Origin: Sandaracinus sp.
Lineage (GTDB): Bacteria; Myxococcota_A; Polyangia; Polyangiales; Houyiibacteriaceae
NCBI GenBank assembly: GCA_002699025.1
Contig: PABA01000075.1
Location: 26,247 to 90,246, forward strand
Direction of reading: 5' to 3'
DNA length: 64,000 nt
The translations under genes and the position numbers were made by a program. Position 1 is the first letter of the stretch. The number at the start of each line of letters is the position of its first letter. The notes beneath the pieces were generated by a model. It did no database searches. It was not told where the DNA came from and saw only the letters and a list, made by a program, of their open reading frames with translations. This document shows, one piece after another, positions 31,341 through 43,231 of this stretch.

Positions 31341-32939
31341 TCAGATGCGCAGCAGGACCGAGGCGGCCACGGCGATCTGGTAGATGATCTGGGAGAGGTC
31401 GACGGCGTTCTGGAAGACCTTCCGGTCGATGCGCGGCGGGACGAGGATCTCGTCGCCGGGGCGGATCGGCGTGTCGTCCGGCGCGAGGAAGACCTCGGCG
31501 TTCGGGCGGAGGACGATGACCGCGTCGGTCTCGGCGCGGTTCGTGTAGCCGCCCGCCATCTGCACGTACTCGCGAACGGTCAGGTCCGGGCGGTACATGA
31601 CGGCCTGGGCGACCTGCACCTCGCCGCCGACGCGCACCACGTTCGTCCGCGGCGGGATGATGATCGTGTCGCCGTCCCGGAGGAGCACGTTCAGCTGGGT
31701 GCCGGCGGTGCTGGTGACCACGCGACCGAGCGGCTGCACGTTGCGGGCGCGCTGCACGAAGGCTTGGACGAGCTCGGCCTCGCGCACGCGGATCTGCGCC
31801 TCGCCGGTCGTGTCCGAGAGGGCGAGCATGGCGCTCCGCTCGAGCCGGTCGAGGCTGTCCTGAATCGTCTGGCGCTGCTGGCGCGCCACGCGCTCGCGCT
31901 GGAGATGCACCGCCTCCATGTGCGCGAGCTCCGGATCCACCGGGACCCAGTTGAGCAGATCTTGCAGCCGCGTCCCGCGACGGACGGCGAGCTCGGCGGG
32001 GCCGTCGAACTCCCCCTCGAGGCGCACGACGATGTGCTCGGCTCGGCCCTCCTCGCGAAAGGTGATCACGTCACCGTCGCGGAGGGGGGCGCTGGCGAGG
32101 GTGGCGGCTTCGAGCGTGCGGACGACCGGCTGACCTTCGCGCACGCCCCGGAGCGTGACCTCGTTCGCGCGCGCCGCGCGGGCGACGACCTCGAGCACCT
32201 GCGCGCCGGTGGCGGTCTCGCCCGCGAGCTCGACGAGCACCGGGCCGCGGCCGCCGCCGCGGACCTCGACGGTGGGTCCCCGGCGGCCGACGAGGATCGT
32301 GTCGCCATCCGTCAGCTGCGGCGTCGGCAGCGTGCCCCGGAGGAGGAAGTCGTAGAGGTCGATCTCGGCCAGCGGTTGACCCTGCCGCATCACCGTGATG
32401 TCGCGGAAGCTACCCGCCCCTGGATCGACGCCGCCGGCCTGGGCGAGGAAGAAGAGCACCGAGTCCGACGGGATCCCCGCGTAGCGCCCGGGCCGCTCGA
32501 CGCCGCCCGTGACGAAGACGGCCACCGGGCTCGCGTTCAGCAGGTTCGTGTAGACGCCGAAGGTGCCGCGGTAGACCCGCCGGATGGCCGCTTCGACGGT
32601 CGGCGTGAGCTGGTCGCTCGCCACCCCCTCGAGCTGGATGGGGCCGATGCCCGGGAGGAAGATGTTGCCCTGCGTGTCGACGGCGAAGACGTCGTTGATC
32701 GTGACGGCGCCCCAGGCGTTCACCATCACCCGGTCGCCCGGGAGGATGCGGTAGTCGGGGTTGAGGCCGTTCTCGCGCTCGGCGGCGTAGTTGCCCGAGA
32801 AGAGGTTCGCGCCGAAGGGCTGCGGACCGCGCGCGACCTCCGCCTGCGCGGCGGCTTCGGGCGAAGGCGGGGCCTCCTCCTGAGCGAGCGCGGGTGAGGC
32901 GACGCCCAGCGCGAGCAGCAGCGGGGCGAGGTGGCGCAT
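31341..32939 (-). CDS. kpsD: capsule export outer-membrane protein (Wza/KpsD family)
   Basis: A 532-residue polysaccharide export protein with a signal peptide ending ...SPALAQ at about residue 20. Poly_export (PES) domain at about 60-145 ([18 protein letters not shown]...), then several SLBB beta-grasp domains ([71 protein letters not shown]) and a coiled helical segment around 345-385, ending with a C-terminal hydrophobic stretch. This is the KpsD/VexA type, which forms the periplasmic and outer-membrane channel with KpsE. Start shares one base with the kpsE stop (TGATG). Confidence 0.92.
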   Translation of the reverse strand: MRHLAPLLLALGVASPALAQEEAPPSPEAAAQAEVARGPQPFGANLFSGNYAAERENGLNPDYRILPGDRVMVNAWGAVTINDVFAVDTQGNIFLPGIGPIQLEGVASDQLTPTVEAAIRRVYRGTFGVYTNLLNASPVAVFVTGGVERPGRYAGIPSDSVLFFLAQAGGVDPGAGSFRDITVMRQGQPLAEIDLYDFLLRGTLPTPQLTDGDTILVGRRGPTVEVRGGGRGPVLVELAGETATGAQVLEVVARAARANEVTLRGVREGQPVVRTLEAATLASAPLRDGDVITFREEGRAEHIVVRLEGEFDGPAELAVRRGTRLQDLLNWVPVDPELAHMEAVHLQRERVARQQRQTIQDSLDRLERSAMLALSDTTGEAQIRVREAELVQAFVQRARNVQPLGRVVTSTAGTQLNVLLRDGDTIIIPPRTNVVRVGGEVQVAQAVMYRPDLTVREYVQMAGGYTNRAETDAVIVLRPNAEVFLAPDDTPIRPGDEILVPPRIDRKVFQNAVDLSQIIYQIAVAASVLLRI

Positions 32940-34080
32940 CAGACGTTCGCGTGCTCGCGGACCGAGGCGACCAGCAGCGTGCCGATGCCGAGGCCGGCGA
33001 AGCTCAGGACGAGCACCGTGAGGATCGACCAGAGCACGTTCGGGTGGCTCGGCTCGTCGGAGCGCGAGGGACCCGAGATGGTCGCGAGGTAGCGGTGCTG
33101 GCGCGCCGCCTCGACGCGCGCCATCTCGAGGGAGGTCACGGCGGAGGCGTAGGCGCGCTCCGCGAACTCCTTCTCGGCGGCGAGCGGCTCGAAGCGGGCG
33201 ATGGCGGCTCGCAGGGAGGCGGCGTCCTCACCGGCGAGGCGCTCGGCCTGCTGCTCGAGCTGGCGCTCGAGCACGGCGACGCGGCGGCGCTGGGCGACGA
33301 CCTGGGGGTCCGTGCGCGGCATGGTCGCGCTCAAGGCGCTGAGCTCGGCGCGGGCCGAAGCCAGCTCCCCCTCGATGCGTGCCCGGAGCTCGTAGAGCGC
33401 GGCGGCCGAGCGCGTCGGGTCGAGCTCGGTCTGATCGCCCTGGGCCTCCGCGACGGCCTGGCGCGCGGCGGCGAGGCGCTGCTCGGCGCGCTCGAGCTCA
33501 CGGCGAGCGAGGGCCGTCTGGTCGCTCCGCGCCCGCTCGGCGAGCTGATTCACCATCGCTTCGCTCTTGGTGAGGATGGCGCGGGAGAGGCGCTCGGCCG
33601 TCTCGGCGTCGAAGGCGCGCACCGTCAGCGTCAGGATCCCCGAGGCGCTGTCGAAGTCGACCGTCACCTTGTCGCGGTAGTAGTCGTAGAGGGTCTCGCT
33701 CGCCGCGTCCGCGGGGAGGCGCGAGAAGACGTCGATCTCGCCGCTCCGGAAGTGCTCGAGGAAGCCGTGCTCCTCGACCAGGTGGCGGAGCATGTCGCGG
33801 CTCTGCACGTGCTCCTGCACGAGGCGCGCGTCGCGGCCGCCGTTGCCCGGCACGGAGGCGAAGAGGAGCTCGAGCTGGGGGGCCGCCGGTCCGTCGGCCG
33901 CCTGCACGGTGAAGCTCGAGACCGACTCGTACTGGGGCGTGATCACGGCGCCGTAGTAGACGGCGGCGAGGAGGGTCGGCAGGCCGACGCCCAGAAGCAG
34001 CCTTCGCACCAGGCGACGGGCGCGGAGGGTGCGGAGGTCGCGGGCGGTGGCGGCCCGGCGGTCGCTGGGGACGGGTCCGG

Positions 34081-34084
<4 letters not shown>
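32939..34084 (-). CDS. kpsE: capsule export inner-membrane copolymerase/adaptor (KpsE family)
   Basis: A 381-residue protein with transmembrane helices at about 27-48 and 345-372, and a large periplasmic region with long coiled coils at about 165-330 (many Ala, Glu and Arg heptads). This is the PCP-3/KpsE topology: both termini in the cytoplasm, linking the KpsMT transporter to KpsD. The segment YESVSSFTVQ after helix 1 fits the family. Overlaps kpsT by four bases (ATGA) and kpsD by one. Confidence 0.9.
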
Positions 34085-34727
<643 letters not shown>

Positions 34728-34731
<4 letters not shown>

Positions 34732-35510
34732 GTCAGCTGCACCTTGCGCCGGACGACGCGCTCGAGGGTGAGGCCGAAGAAGAGCAAGGCGACGATCCAC
34801 AGGCCCACGTAGCCGGGGTTGGCGTGGGGGGAGTCGAAGGAAGGGAACCAGCCATCCCGGACGAGCTCGATGCAATGGAGGATGGGGTTCCAGAGCAGGA
34901 TGTCGCGAACACGCTGCGGCATCGAATCCGCGGTGAAGAAGAGGCCGCTGATCCAAAAGAGCGGCCGGAAGAGGGGCCCCCGGACGCGGTCCACGGTGCT
35001 CGAGAGCACTCCGAGCGAGCACAGTACGAGGCCGAGGGACATGCCGAGGAGCCCCGAGAGGCCCAGGCCTCCGACGAGAGTGAGCAGGTCGTCGATTCGC
35101 ACTCGCTCCACGGTCAGCGCCCAGCCTCCGGTGATGAGGGCGAAGACCACGCCGTAGGTCGCGAGCTCCAGCGCCCCGCGGGCGAAGATCAGATCGAGCG
35201 TCTGGACTTGTGGATAGAAGAGGAGCGCCTTGTTGCCGTTGATGGCCTGGCTGCCCTTCTCGGCCGTCTTCATCACGAGGTGGTAGGGGACGATGCCCGT
35301 CGCCAGAAAGGGGATGATCTCCATCCCGTTGGGGGCGTGCCGATCGACGACGCGGAAGAGGCCCCAGAAGGTTCCGATCCAGAAGAGGGGCTCGAGGAGT
35401 GCCCACAGGTAGCCAAGCTGGTTCGCACCGAACCGGGTGCGCGTCTCCCGAAGGGCGAGCGCCTGCACGACGCGGAGCTGGGTCATCAAGCCACGTGCGA
35501 AGATGCTCAC
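34728..35510 (-). CDS. kpsM: capsule polysaccharide ABC transporter permease
   Basis: A 260-residue ABC-2 type permease read from a GTG in a GTGA overlap with the upstream lipoprotein gene. Six hydrophobic helices are visible, beginning with LGYLWALLEPLFWIGTFWGLF; the ALRETRTRFGANQLGYLWA segment before helix 1 and the NPILHCIELVRDGWFPSF segment near the end are KpsM signatures. It forms the inner-membrane export pore with KpsT and works with KpsE/KpsD. Overlaps kpsT by four bases. Confidence 0.95.
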
Positions 35511-35977
35511 GAAGCACCCCCGTCGCCTGCAGTGGGACCGGGGGACGGGGTCGGCGTCGCCGTCTCGGAAGGGGTCGACGTGTGGGCCGGCGCTCGGTCC
35601 GTGAACACGTCGGGCACGAAGACCCAGCCGCCTGCTTGCCCATCCTCGCAGGCGAGGCGGGGCCGCGACGGGGTCTGCACGCGCCGGCAGCGCCGTGCGC
35701 TCGCGGCGGTGTAGATGGGTCCGGCGACGAACGTCTCACCAGCCAGCTCGACGGGTTCGTCCACCGGAAGAGAGCTCATCCGTTCCAGCGCGCGCTCCTC
35801 GCCGGGTGAGACGGCGAGCTCCACGCCGGGCCGCAGGGACTCGGCGTACCAGATGTCGGCTTCGCTCGGAGGGGCACTCGCGCCGCAGGCCGTCAGGGCG
35901 CAAGACACCACGCCGGCACCCAGGAGGCGTGCCGAGAGGCGTGGCTTGAGCCGGCGCGGGTGGGGCGCGAAGGACAT
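35507..35977 (-). CDS. small lipoprotein embedded in the kps operon
   Basis: A 156-residue protein with a long n-region, a signal helix and lipobox ALTAC (Cys about 31). The core around 70-125 has a YTAASARRCRRV segment and a second Cys in RLACEDGQ followed by GWVFVPDV, a pattern I recall from small lipoproteins (DVU3141-like) found beside polysaccharide export genes; the assignment is tentative. The tail is Thr/Pro/Ser-rich. It overlaps kpsM by four bases and follows kpsF by 19, so it is almost certainly part of the capsule machinery, perhaps assisting the outer-membrane channel (inference). Confidence 0.72.
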   Translation of the reverse strand: MSFAPHPRRLKPRLSARLLGAGVVSCALTACGASAPPSEADIWYAESLRPGVELAVSPGEERALERMSSLPVDEPVELAGETFVAGPIYTAASARRCRRVQTPSRPRLACEDGQAGGWVFVPDVFTDRAPAHTSTPSETATPTPSPGPTAGDGGAS

Positions 35978-35996
35978 TCTCGAAGTGATGGAAGGG

Positions 35997-36995
35997 TCAG
36001 CTGCGATGTAGCAGCATGCCGCAGACCTGCCCGTCGTCGTCCACGACGACGAGTGCAGGGAGACCGGCGCGTTCCATGAGCGCCTCGGCGTCCACGACCA
36101 ACGCGTCTGCGGCGATGACCGGGGGGTCGGCCTTCATGAAGGACGCCACCGGGGCGTTCAGACCATCCGATGCGTCGAGCGCGTCGCGGAGCTCCGCTTC
36201 GCCGATGACACCCCGAAGGCGACGCCCCTCGAGCACCAGCACCATGGGCACGCGGGATCGAGCGAGGGCTAGCGTGCAATCGCGTGCGCTGGCGTCGGAC
36301 TGGATGGCGGGGAGGAGGTCCCTGCTCATGGCCTCGTCGACGCGGGCGAGCCGGCGTCCGAGTGAGCCGCCCGGGTGGAAGCGCGCGAAGTCGGCGGCCT
36401 CGAACCCTCGAAGCCGGATGAGCGACACGGCGAGCGCGTCGCCCATGGCGAGGGTGGTCAGCGTCGAGCTCGTGGGCGCGAGGTTGTTCGGGCAGACCTC
36501 CCGGTCCACACCGACGTCGAGGGCGATGTCCGCGCCGCGGGCGAGCGTCGAGCTCGGGTTGCCGGCCAGCGACACCGTGGGGATGCCCCGGCGGCGGAGG
36601 TGCGGGAGGAGCTGCACGACCTCCTTCGTCTCGCCCGAGTAGGAGATGAGGATCACGGCGTCGCGCTCGGTGATCATCCCGAGGTCGCCGTGGAAGGCCT
36701 CACCCGAGTGGACGAAGAAGCTCGGCGTCCCGGTCGAGGCGAGCGTCGAGGCGATCTTGCGGCCGATGAGCCCGGACTTGCCGAGGCCCGTGACGATCAC
36801 GTGGCCCTCGACGTCCCGAAGCATGCGTACGGCTCGGCCGAAGTCGGGGCCGATGCGCGACGAGACGGCCGCGAGCGAGCGCGCCATCTCGGCGAAGCAG
36901 TCGCGGGCCTCGTGGGCCAAGGGGTCGAGGACGGTGACGGTCGCGCCGTCACCGGGCGCCCAAGCTCTCTGCGTCGATCCTGCGCCGTCAGGCAT
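35997..36995 (-). CDS. kpsF: arabinose-5-phosphate isomerase (KpsF/KdsD family)
   Basis: A 332-residue protein with a SIS domain at about 50-190 (VIVTGLGKSGLIGRKIASTLASTGTPS, HGDLGMI, ISYSGET, CPNNLAPTSSTLTTLAMGDALAV) and two CBS domains at about 215-330; FHPGGSLGRRL joins them. It converts ribulose-5-phosphate to arabinose-5-phosphate, the first step to Kdo. AGGAG lies seven bases before the ATG. First gene of an 11-gene minus-strand capsule operon; a promoter-like pair lies about 110 bases upstream and a short inverted repeat between that and the start. Confidence 0.95.
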   Translation of the reverse strand: MPDGAGSTQRAWAPGDGATVTVLDPLAHEARDCFAEMARSLAAVSSRIGPDFGRAVRMLRDVEGHVIVTGLGKSGLIGRKIASTLASTGTPSFFVHSGEAFHGDLGMITERDAVILISYSGETKEVVQLLPHLRRRGIPTVSLAGNPSSTLARGADIALDVGVDREVCPNNLAPTSSTLTTLAMGDALAVSLIRLRGFEAADFARFHPGGSLGRRLARVDEAMSRDLLPAIQSDASARDCTLALARSRVPMVLVLEGRRLRGVIGEAELRDALDASDGLNAPVASFMKADPPVIAADALVVDAEALMERAGLPALVVVDDDGQVCGMLLHRS

Positions 36996-37047
36996 TCCTG
37001 AGCTCCTGAGTGGCCGTGGGGGGCTCGCCGTGGAGGCGTGCGGGGGC

Positions 37048-37062
37048 GTGCCAAGCTGGCAC
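37048..37062. promoter_or_regulatory. inverted repeat upstream of the kps operon
   Basis: GTGCCA-AGC-TGGCAC has perfect 6-bp arms. It lies 53 bases before the kpsF start, downstream of the putative transcription start, where a repressor could act. Whether it is an operator is inference. Confidence 0.4.
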
Positions 37063-37106
37063 TCGGTTGTCGGATGCGTGACGCGAGGGCCACGCGACGA
37101 TGACGC

Positions 37107-37135
37107 CGCCTAGCCCGCGTTCTTCCAACCGGCAA
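37107..37135 (-). promoter_or_regulatory. sigma-70-type promoter candidate of the kps operon
   Basis: On the minus strand: TTGCCG (37135-37130), exactly 17 bases, TAGGCG (37112-37107). The leader to kpsF would be about 105 bases and would include the inverted repeat at 37048-37062. Only moderate matches to consensus. Confidence 0.4.
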
Positions 37136-37530
37136 CCTGACGCAGCGCGTCGATGCGATGACCCAACCAAGCGAAACATGCCCGAAACCAAGGGGAACCG
37201 TGAAGTTTTCGGCCACCCTGTGGGAGGTCTACGAAGCAGGTTCCGTACCATGGTGGCTTCGATGGGCGTGAGAATGACGCGTTGCGTCGTGCCGGGCGTC
37301 TTCACCCCGTCACAGACGGCGAAAACGCACGCTCGCGCGTCAGCATGTGCCGTTCCGGGCTCGCTGTGCCTCTGCAGGCGCGGGGCCGAAAGCGCGACAT
37401 CGATGTCAGGGGGGAGCATTCCGCGTGCCTCGGTGGCGACGCGCGACGCCGGCCATGGCGCGTCGAGGCGTCCCTCCTTCGGGGGGTGAGGGGCCTCGGA
37501 CGGCTCACCCGCCGGGCGCGCGCCCGGAAG
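37136..37530. other. intergenic region with no credible gene
   Basis: About 400 bases between the divergent kps and FG-GAP lipoprotein transcription units. It is less GC-rich near 37140-37260 (GCGAAACATG, GAAGTTTTCGG) than the rest of the window. Open frames here have Arg-rich composition and no homologous motif. Nothing else was recognised. Confidence 0.55.
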
Positions 37531-37559
37531 TTGCGCGGGCGGGCGGCCGTTGGTAGCAG
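37531..37559 (+). promoter_or_regulatory. sigma-70-type promoter of the FG-GAP lipoprotein gene
   Basis: TTGCGC (37531-37536), 17 bases, TAGCAG (37554-37559), then seven bases to the ATG at 37567. The message would be leaderless or nearly so. Confidence 0.5.
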
Positions 37560-37566
37560 CGTGACC

Positions 37567-38976
37567 ATGACGCATGTTCAGGGGTCGCGCCGGATGGCGT
37601 GGGTCGGTGCCTTCCTCGCCCTCGCGGGCCTCGTCGCCTGCGGCGGCTCGGAGGAGGAGAGCAGCAGCAGCGAGGGCGAGAGCAGCTCGTCGATGAGCGC
37701 CTCGGCCATGGGCGAGAGCGGCGAGAGCCCGAGCGCGATGGGCGAGAGCGGCGGCAGCGCGAGCGCCATGGGAGGCGCCGCGGCGCGCCCGGACGCGGTG
37801 CCCGACTCGCTCCCGAACGGGCTCCTCGTCACCTACTCGCCCTTCGGACAGAACGATCAGGGCCGCTGGGTCGAGCCGCAGCCCGCGCGCCTCGAGCTCA
37901 TCACCCGCCACGGCGGCGAGTGGCACGTCGAGGCGATCACCGACGAAGACAGCAACGTCTTCCACAAGGCGATGGCCTACACGCCCCCCGGCGGCGAGCC
38001 GGCCATCCTCACCATCGGCGGCATGGGCGCCTTCGTGAAGCTCTGGCGCCGCGGCGACGAGGGCTGGGCCTCCGAGACGCTCTGGACCGAGGACTTCGGC
38101 GGCCGCTTCAACCGCATGCGCGACGTCGAGGTCGGCGACCTCTACGGCGACGGCAAGCCGGCCATGGCCATCGCCACCCACGACCAGGGCGTCTTCGCCA
38201 CCATCCGTCCGACGGACGACGGCTTCCAGGTGCAGAAGACCGATCGGCAGGGGAACCTCTTCATCCACGAGATCGAGCTCGGTGACCTGAACGGCGACGG
38301 CACGCTCGAGGTCTACACGACGCCGTCGGAGCCCAACCGCATGGGCGGCGAGCAGAGCGGGCAGGTGGTGCGCTACGTCCCCGCGAACGGCCTCGAGGGG
38401 GAAGTGGTCGCGGACCTCGGGAACCGTCACGCGAAGGAGATCTGGGTCGGCGACGTGGACGGCGACGGCCGCGACGAGCTCTACGTGAGCGTCGAGGGGC
38501 TCACGGAGCGCGGCGAGCAGGGGCTGAGCATCGTCGAGCCGGTGGAGATCCGGCGCTACGAGGCGGACACGCCGCCGACCGAGGGCAAGGTCATCGCGCA
38601 GATCGACGGCGACCACCTCATGCGCTTTCTGACGGTGGGCGACGTGGACGGCGACGGGCAGCGCGAGATGGTGGCGGCGAGCTTCAGCCGCGGGCTCTGG
38701 CTGCTCCGCCCCGGGAGCGACCCGAACGGGGAGTGGAGCAAGGAGAGCATCGACCGCGACAGCGGCGGCTTCGAGCACGCCTCGGTCTTCGCGGATCTCG
38801 ACGGCGACGGGAGCGACGAGCTCTACGTGGCCTCGGACAACGACGGCGAGCTCCGCCGCTACGTCTGGGTGAACGGGCGCGCGCGGCGCACGGTGATCCA
38901 CGGCCGGGACCAGCCGCGCTCGATGATCACCTGGAACATCATGCCGGCGCCGGCCTCGCTGCTTCGCGGCGAGTGA
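37567..38976 (+). CDS. FG-GAP/VCBS-repeat lipoprotein
   Basis: A 469-residue protein whose signal sequence ends in the lipobox GLVAC (Cys about 22), followed by a Ser/Glu/Gly-rich spacer with repeats of GESG and SAMG. The body holds at least four FG-GAP/VCBS units with calcium-loop motifs: VGDLYGDGKPAMAIA, LGDLNGDGTLEVY, VGDVDGDGRDELYV, VGDVDGDGQREMVAA and FADLDGDGSDELYVA. These form a seven-bladed propeller as in integrin alpha-like proteins. Likely surface-exposed and calcium-binding; ligand unknown. No Shine-Dalgarno; the -10-like TAGCAG is seven bases upstream. Confidence 0.9.
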   Translation: MTHVQGSRRMAWVGAFLALAGLVACGGSEEESSSSEGESSSSMSASAMGESGESPSAMGESGGSASAMGGAAARPDAVPDSLPNGLLVTYSPFGQNDQGRWVEPQPARLELITRHGGEWHVEAITDEDSNVFHKAMAYTPPGGEPAILTIGGMGAFVKLWRRGDEGWASETLWTEDFGGRFNRMRDVEVGDLYGDGKPAMAIATHDQGVFATIRPTDDGFQVQKTDRQGNLFIHEIELGDLNGDGTLEVYTTPSEPNRMGGEQSGQVVRYVPANGLEGEVVADLGNRHAKEIWVGDVDGDGRDELYVSVEGLTERGEQGLSIVEPVEIRRYEADTPPTEGKVIAQIDGDHLMRFLTVGDVDGDGQREMVAASFSRGLWLLRPGSDPNGEWSKESIDRDSGGFEHASVFADLDGDGSDELYVASDNDGELRRYVWVNGRARRTVIHGRDQPRSMITWNIMPAPASLLRGE

Positions 38977-39124
38977 GCGCGCCCCGCCCTCGGGGAGCCT
39001 CGCGCCGATGCGCCACCCACTCCCCGAGGGGCACGACTTCGCTTGCGACCCTGGGGCGCGTGTGCAAGAACGCCGGCCCTTCCACCGATCGCGCGTATGG
39101 CAACCGCGCGAGACAGGAACCACG

Positions 39125-39463
39125 ATGAAGCCCGAAATCCACCCCGAGTACCACCCCGTGGTCTTCGTCGACGGCGAGCACGAGATCATCACGCGCTCGA
39201 CTCTCACGTCGAAGGAGACGCGGAACATCGACGGCGTCGACCACTTCGTGGTGCACGTCGACATCTCCAGCTTCTCGCACCCCTTCTACACCGGTCGCCA
39301 GAAGATCATGGACACCGAGGGCCGCGTGGAGCGCTTCAAGAAGCGCTACGCCAAGCGGACCAAGAAGAAGGCTGCCGCGAAGGCCGAGGCGCCGGCCGCG
39401 GAGACGCCGGCCGCCGAGGCGCCGGCCGCGGAGACGCCGGCCGACGAGAACACCGAAGCCTGA
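39125..39463 (+). CDS. rpmE2: 50S ribosomal protein L31 type B
   Basis: A 112-residue protein starting at the ATG at 39125 with AGGAAC eight bases upstream. MKPEIHPEYHPVVFVDGEHE, STLTSKET, ISSFSHPFYTGRQK and DTEGRVERFKKRY identify L31 of the type B (Cys-free, zinc-independent) group. The C-terminal 35 residues are a Lys-rich stretch followed by repeated APAAETP units, an extension not usual in L31. A TTGCGA-N17-AAGAAC pair at 39043-39071 could be its promoter, giving a leader of about 50 bases. Immediately downstream lies a tandem repeat block. Confidence 0.95.
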   Translation: MKPEIHPEYHPVVFVDGEHEIITRSTLTSKETRNIDGVDHFVVHVDISSFSHPFYTGRQKIMDTEGRVERFKKRYAKRTKKKAAAKAEAPAAETPAAEAPAAETPADENTEA

Positions 39464-39528
39464 GAGCTGGGGCCGGCCCTCGCTCGGGGGCCGACCCGGA
39501 ATCGGTGGAACGCGCGAGGCGCGGGGAT

Positions 39529-40172
39529 GGCGAGCCCATCTCCGTGCCTTCGTGCGTCTGGCGCTCGCGGCGCTCGCTGCGCTCGCTGCGTTCCGCTCTC
39601 CGCTTTCCGCTTTCCGTAGGGGGCGGATACGGCGGCGGGGGAGGCCGCGTTCGCGGAGCGCGGGGGTGCGGATGGGCGCTCGCCATGACGGCGAGGCCAT
39701 CACCGTGCCTGCGCTCGCTGCGCTCGCTGCGCTCGCTGCTTTCCGCTCTCTGCTTTCCGCTCTCCGCTTTCCGCTTTCCGTAGGGGGCGGACGCGGCGGC
39801 GGGGGGAGGCCGCGTTCGCGGAGCGCGGGGGTGCGGATGGGCGCTCGCCATGACGGCGAGGCCATCACCGTGCCTTCGTGCGTCTGGCGCTCGCTGCGCT
39901 CGCTGCGCTCGCTGCGCTCGCTGCTTTCCGCTCTCCGCTTTCCGCTCTCCGCTTTCCGCTTTCCGTAGGGGGCGGCGCGGCGGCGGGGGGAGGCCGCGTT
40001 CGTGGAGCGGGGGTGCGGATGGGCGCTCGCCATGACGGCGAGGCCATCACCGTGCCTTCGTGCGTCTGGCGCTCGCTGTGCTCGCTGCGCTCGCTGCGTT
40101 CCGCTTTCCGCTGTCCGTAGGGGGCGGACCGGGGCGGCGGGGGAGGCGGCGTTCGCGGAGTGCTGGGGTGGG
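39529..40172. repeat. four-copy tandem repeat block, 161-182 bp units
   Basis: The anchor GGCGAGGCCATCACCGTGCC recurs at 39690, 39855 and 40037, with a variant at 39529 (periods 161, 165 and 182). Each unit contains a run of CTCGCTGCG nonamers, a run of CTTTCCG/CTCTCCG heptamers, TAGGGGGCGG, a CGG/GGGG-rich part and GGTGCGGATGGGCGCTCGCCATGAC. Unit length differs mainly by the number of nested microrepeats. Several frames are open on both strands, but they give only Ser/Glu/Arg or Ala/Arg repeats; I take it as noncoding. It fills the whole space between L31 and hemB. Confidence 0.88.
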
Positions 40173-40211
40173 GAGCGGAGTGCGGCGGAGAGCTGCGGAC
40201 GGCGCGCGTGC

Positions 40212-42318
<2,107 letters not shown>

Positions 42319-42319
<1 letters not shown>

Positions 42320-43203
42320 TGGACGCCCCCGACCCCGATCTCCTGCCCGGCCTCGAGGAGGGCTGGGCGGACCTCGCCACCGGCGTGCGCCTCCACTGGG
42401 TCGCGAAGGGGAGCGGCCCGCTCGTGGTCCTGCTCCACGGCTTCCCCGAGCACTGGTACGGCTGGCGGCACGCGATCGAGCCGCTCGTGGAGGCCGGCTA
42501 CCGCGTCCTCGCGCCGGACCTGCGCGGCTACAACCTCTCGAGCAAGCCGGCGGAGGTCGACGCCTACCACCCGGAGGTGCTCGGGGACGACGTGGCCGCG
42601 CTCCTCGACGCGCTCGGCGCGAGCGAGGCGACGGTGGTCGGGCACGACTGGGGCGGCGCGGCGGCCTGGTTCTTCGCCATGCGCCACCCGGAGAAGCTGA
42701 CGAAGCTCGTCGTGATGAACATGCCGCACCCGGTGGTCTTCGCGGAGGCCTGGAAGACGCTGCGGCAGAAGCTCCGGAGCGCCTACTTCTACTTCTTCCG
42801 GCTGCGGTCCTTCGCGGCGTTCTTCTACCGGCGCTTCCGCGCCTTCCCCCAGCGCTTCATGCTCTGGTTCTTCGCGCGGCGGAAGCCCGCCTGGCGCGAC
42901 CTCGATCCCTACGCGCGGGCCGCGCTCCGCGAGGGCGCCATGAAGGCGATGATGAGCTACTACACGGCGCTCCTCTCGCGGCCGCCGGACGAGACCATCG
43001 CGCTGGCGCGGAAGCTCGAGGGCAAGCCCGTGCACGTGATCTGGGGCACGGAGGATCCGGCCTTCGCCGAGCGCCTCGCGGACCCGGGGGAGCACGTCAC
43101 GCCGGCGGCTACGGTACACCGGGTCGTCGGCGCCGGGCACTTCCTCCACCTCGAGCGACCGGACGAGGTGAACGCCGCGCTCCTCGCCGCGCTCGCCGGC
43201 TGA
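42319..43203 (+). CDS. epoxide-hydrolase-type alpha/beta hydrolase
   Basis: A 294-residue alpha/beta hydrolase. HGFPEHWYGWRHAIEPL provides the oxyanion HGxP motif; the nucleophile elbow VVGHDWGG has Asp110, as in soluble epoxide hydrolases and haloalkane dehalogenases rather than esterases; VIWGTEDPAF and VGAGHFLHLERPDEV supply the acid and the catalytic His. A cap domain with an aromatic-rich stretch (SAYFYFFRLRSFAAFFYRRF) lies at about 150-190. Probably hydrolyses epoxides to diols. Third gene of the operon; start at a TGATG overlap. Only 28 bases separate its stop from the convergent gene. Confidence 0.9.
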
Positions 43204-43231
43204 GCGCTCGCCCCGACTTCGACGCGCGGTG

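Noticed and set aside
37054..37075. TGGCAC-N4-TTGT as a sigma-54 promoter
   Set aside because: The spacing between the two elements is one base too short for RpoN, and the TGGCAC is one arm of an inverted repeat.
38939..40033. Minus-strand frame with Ser/Glu/Arg repeats across the 39.5-kb tandem repeats
   Set aside because: All the pattern comes from the DNA repeat; other frames over the same block are equally open, so it is not evidence for a protein.
39529..40172. Repeat block as a CRISPR array
   Set aside because: Units are 161-182 bp, adjacent copies are similar throughout, there are no short identical repeats with unique spacers, and no cas genes are nearby.
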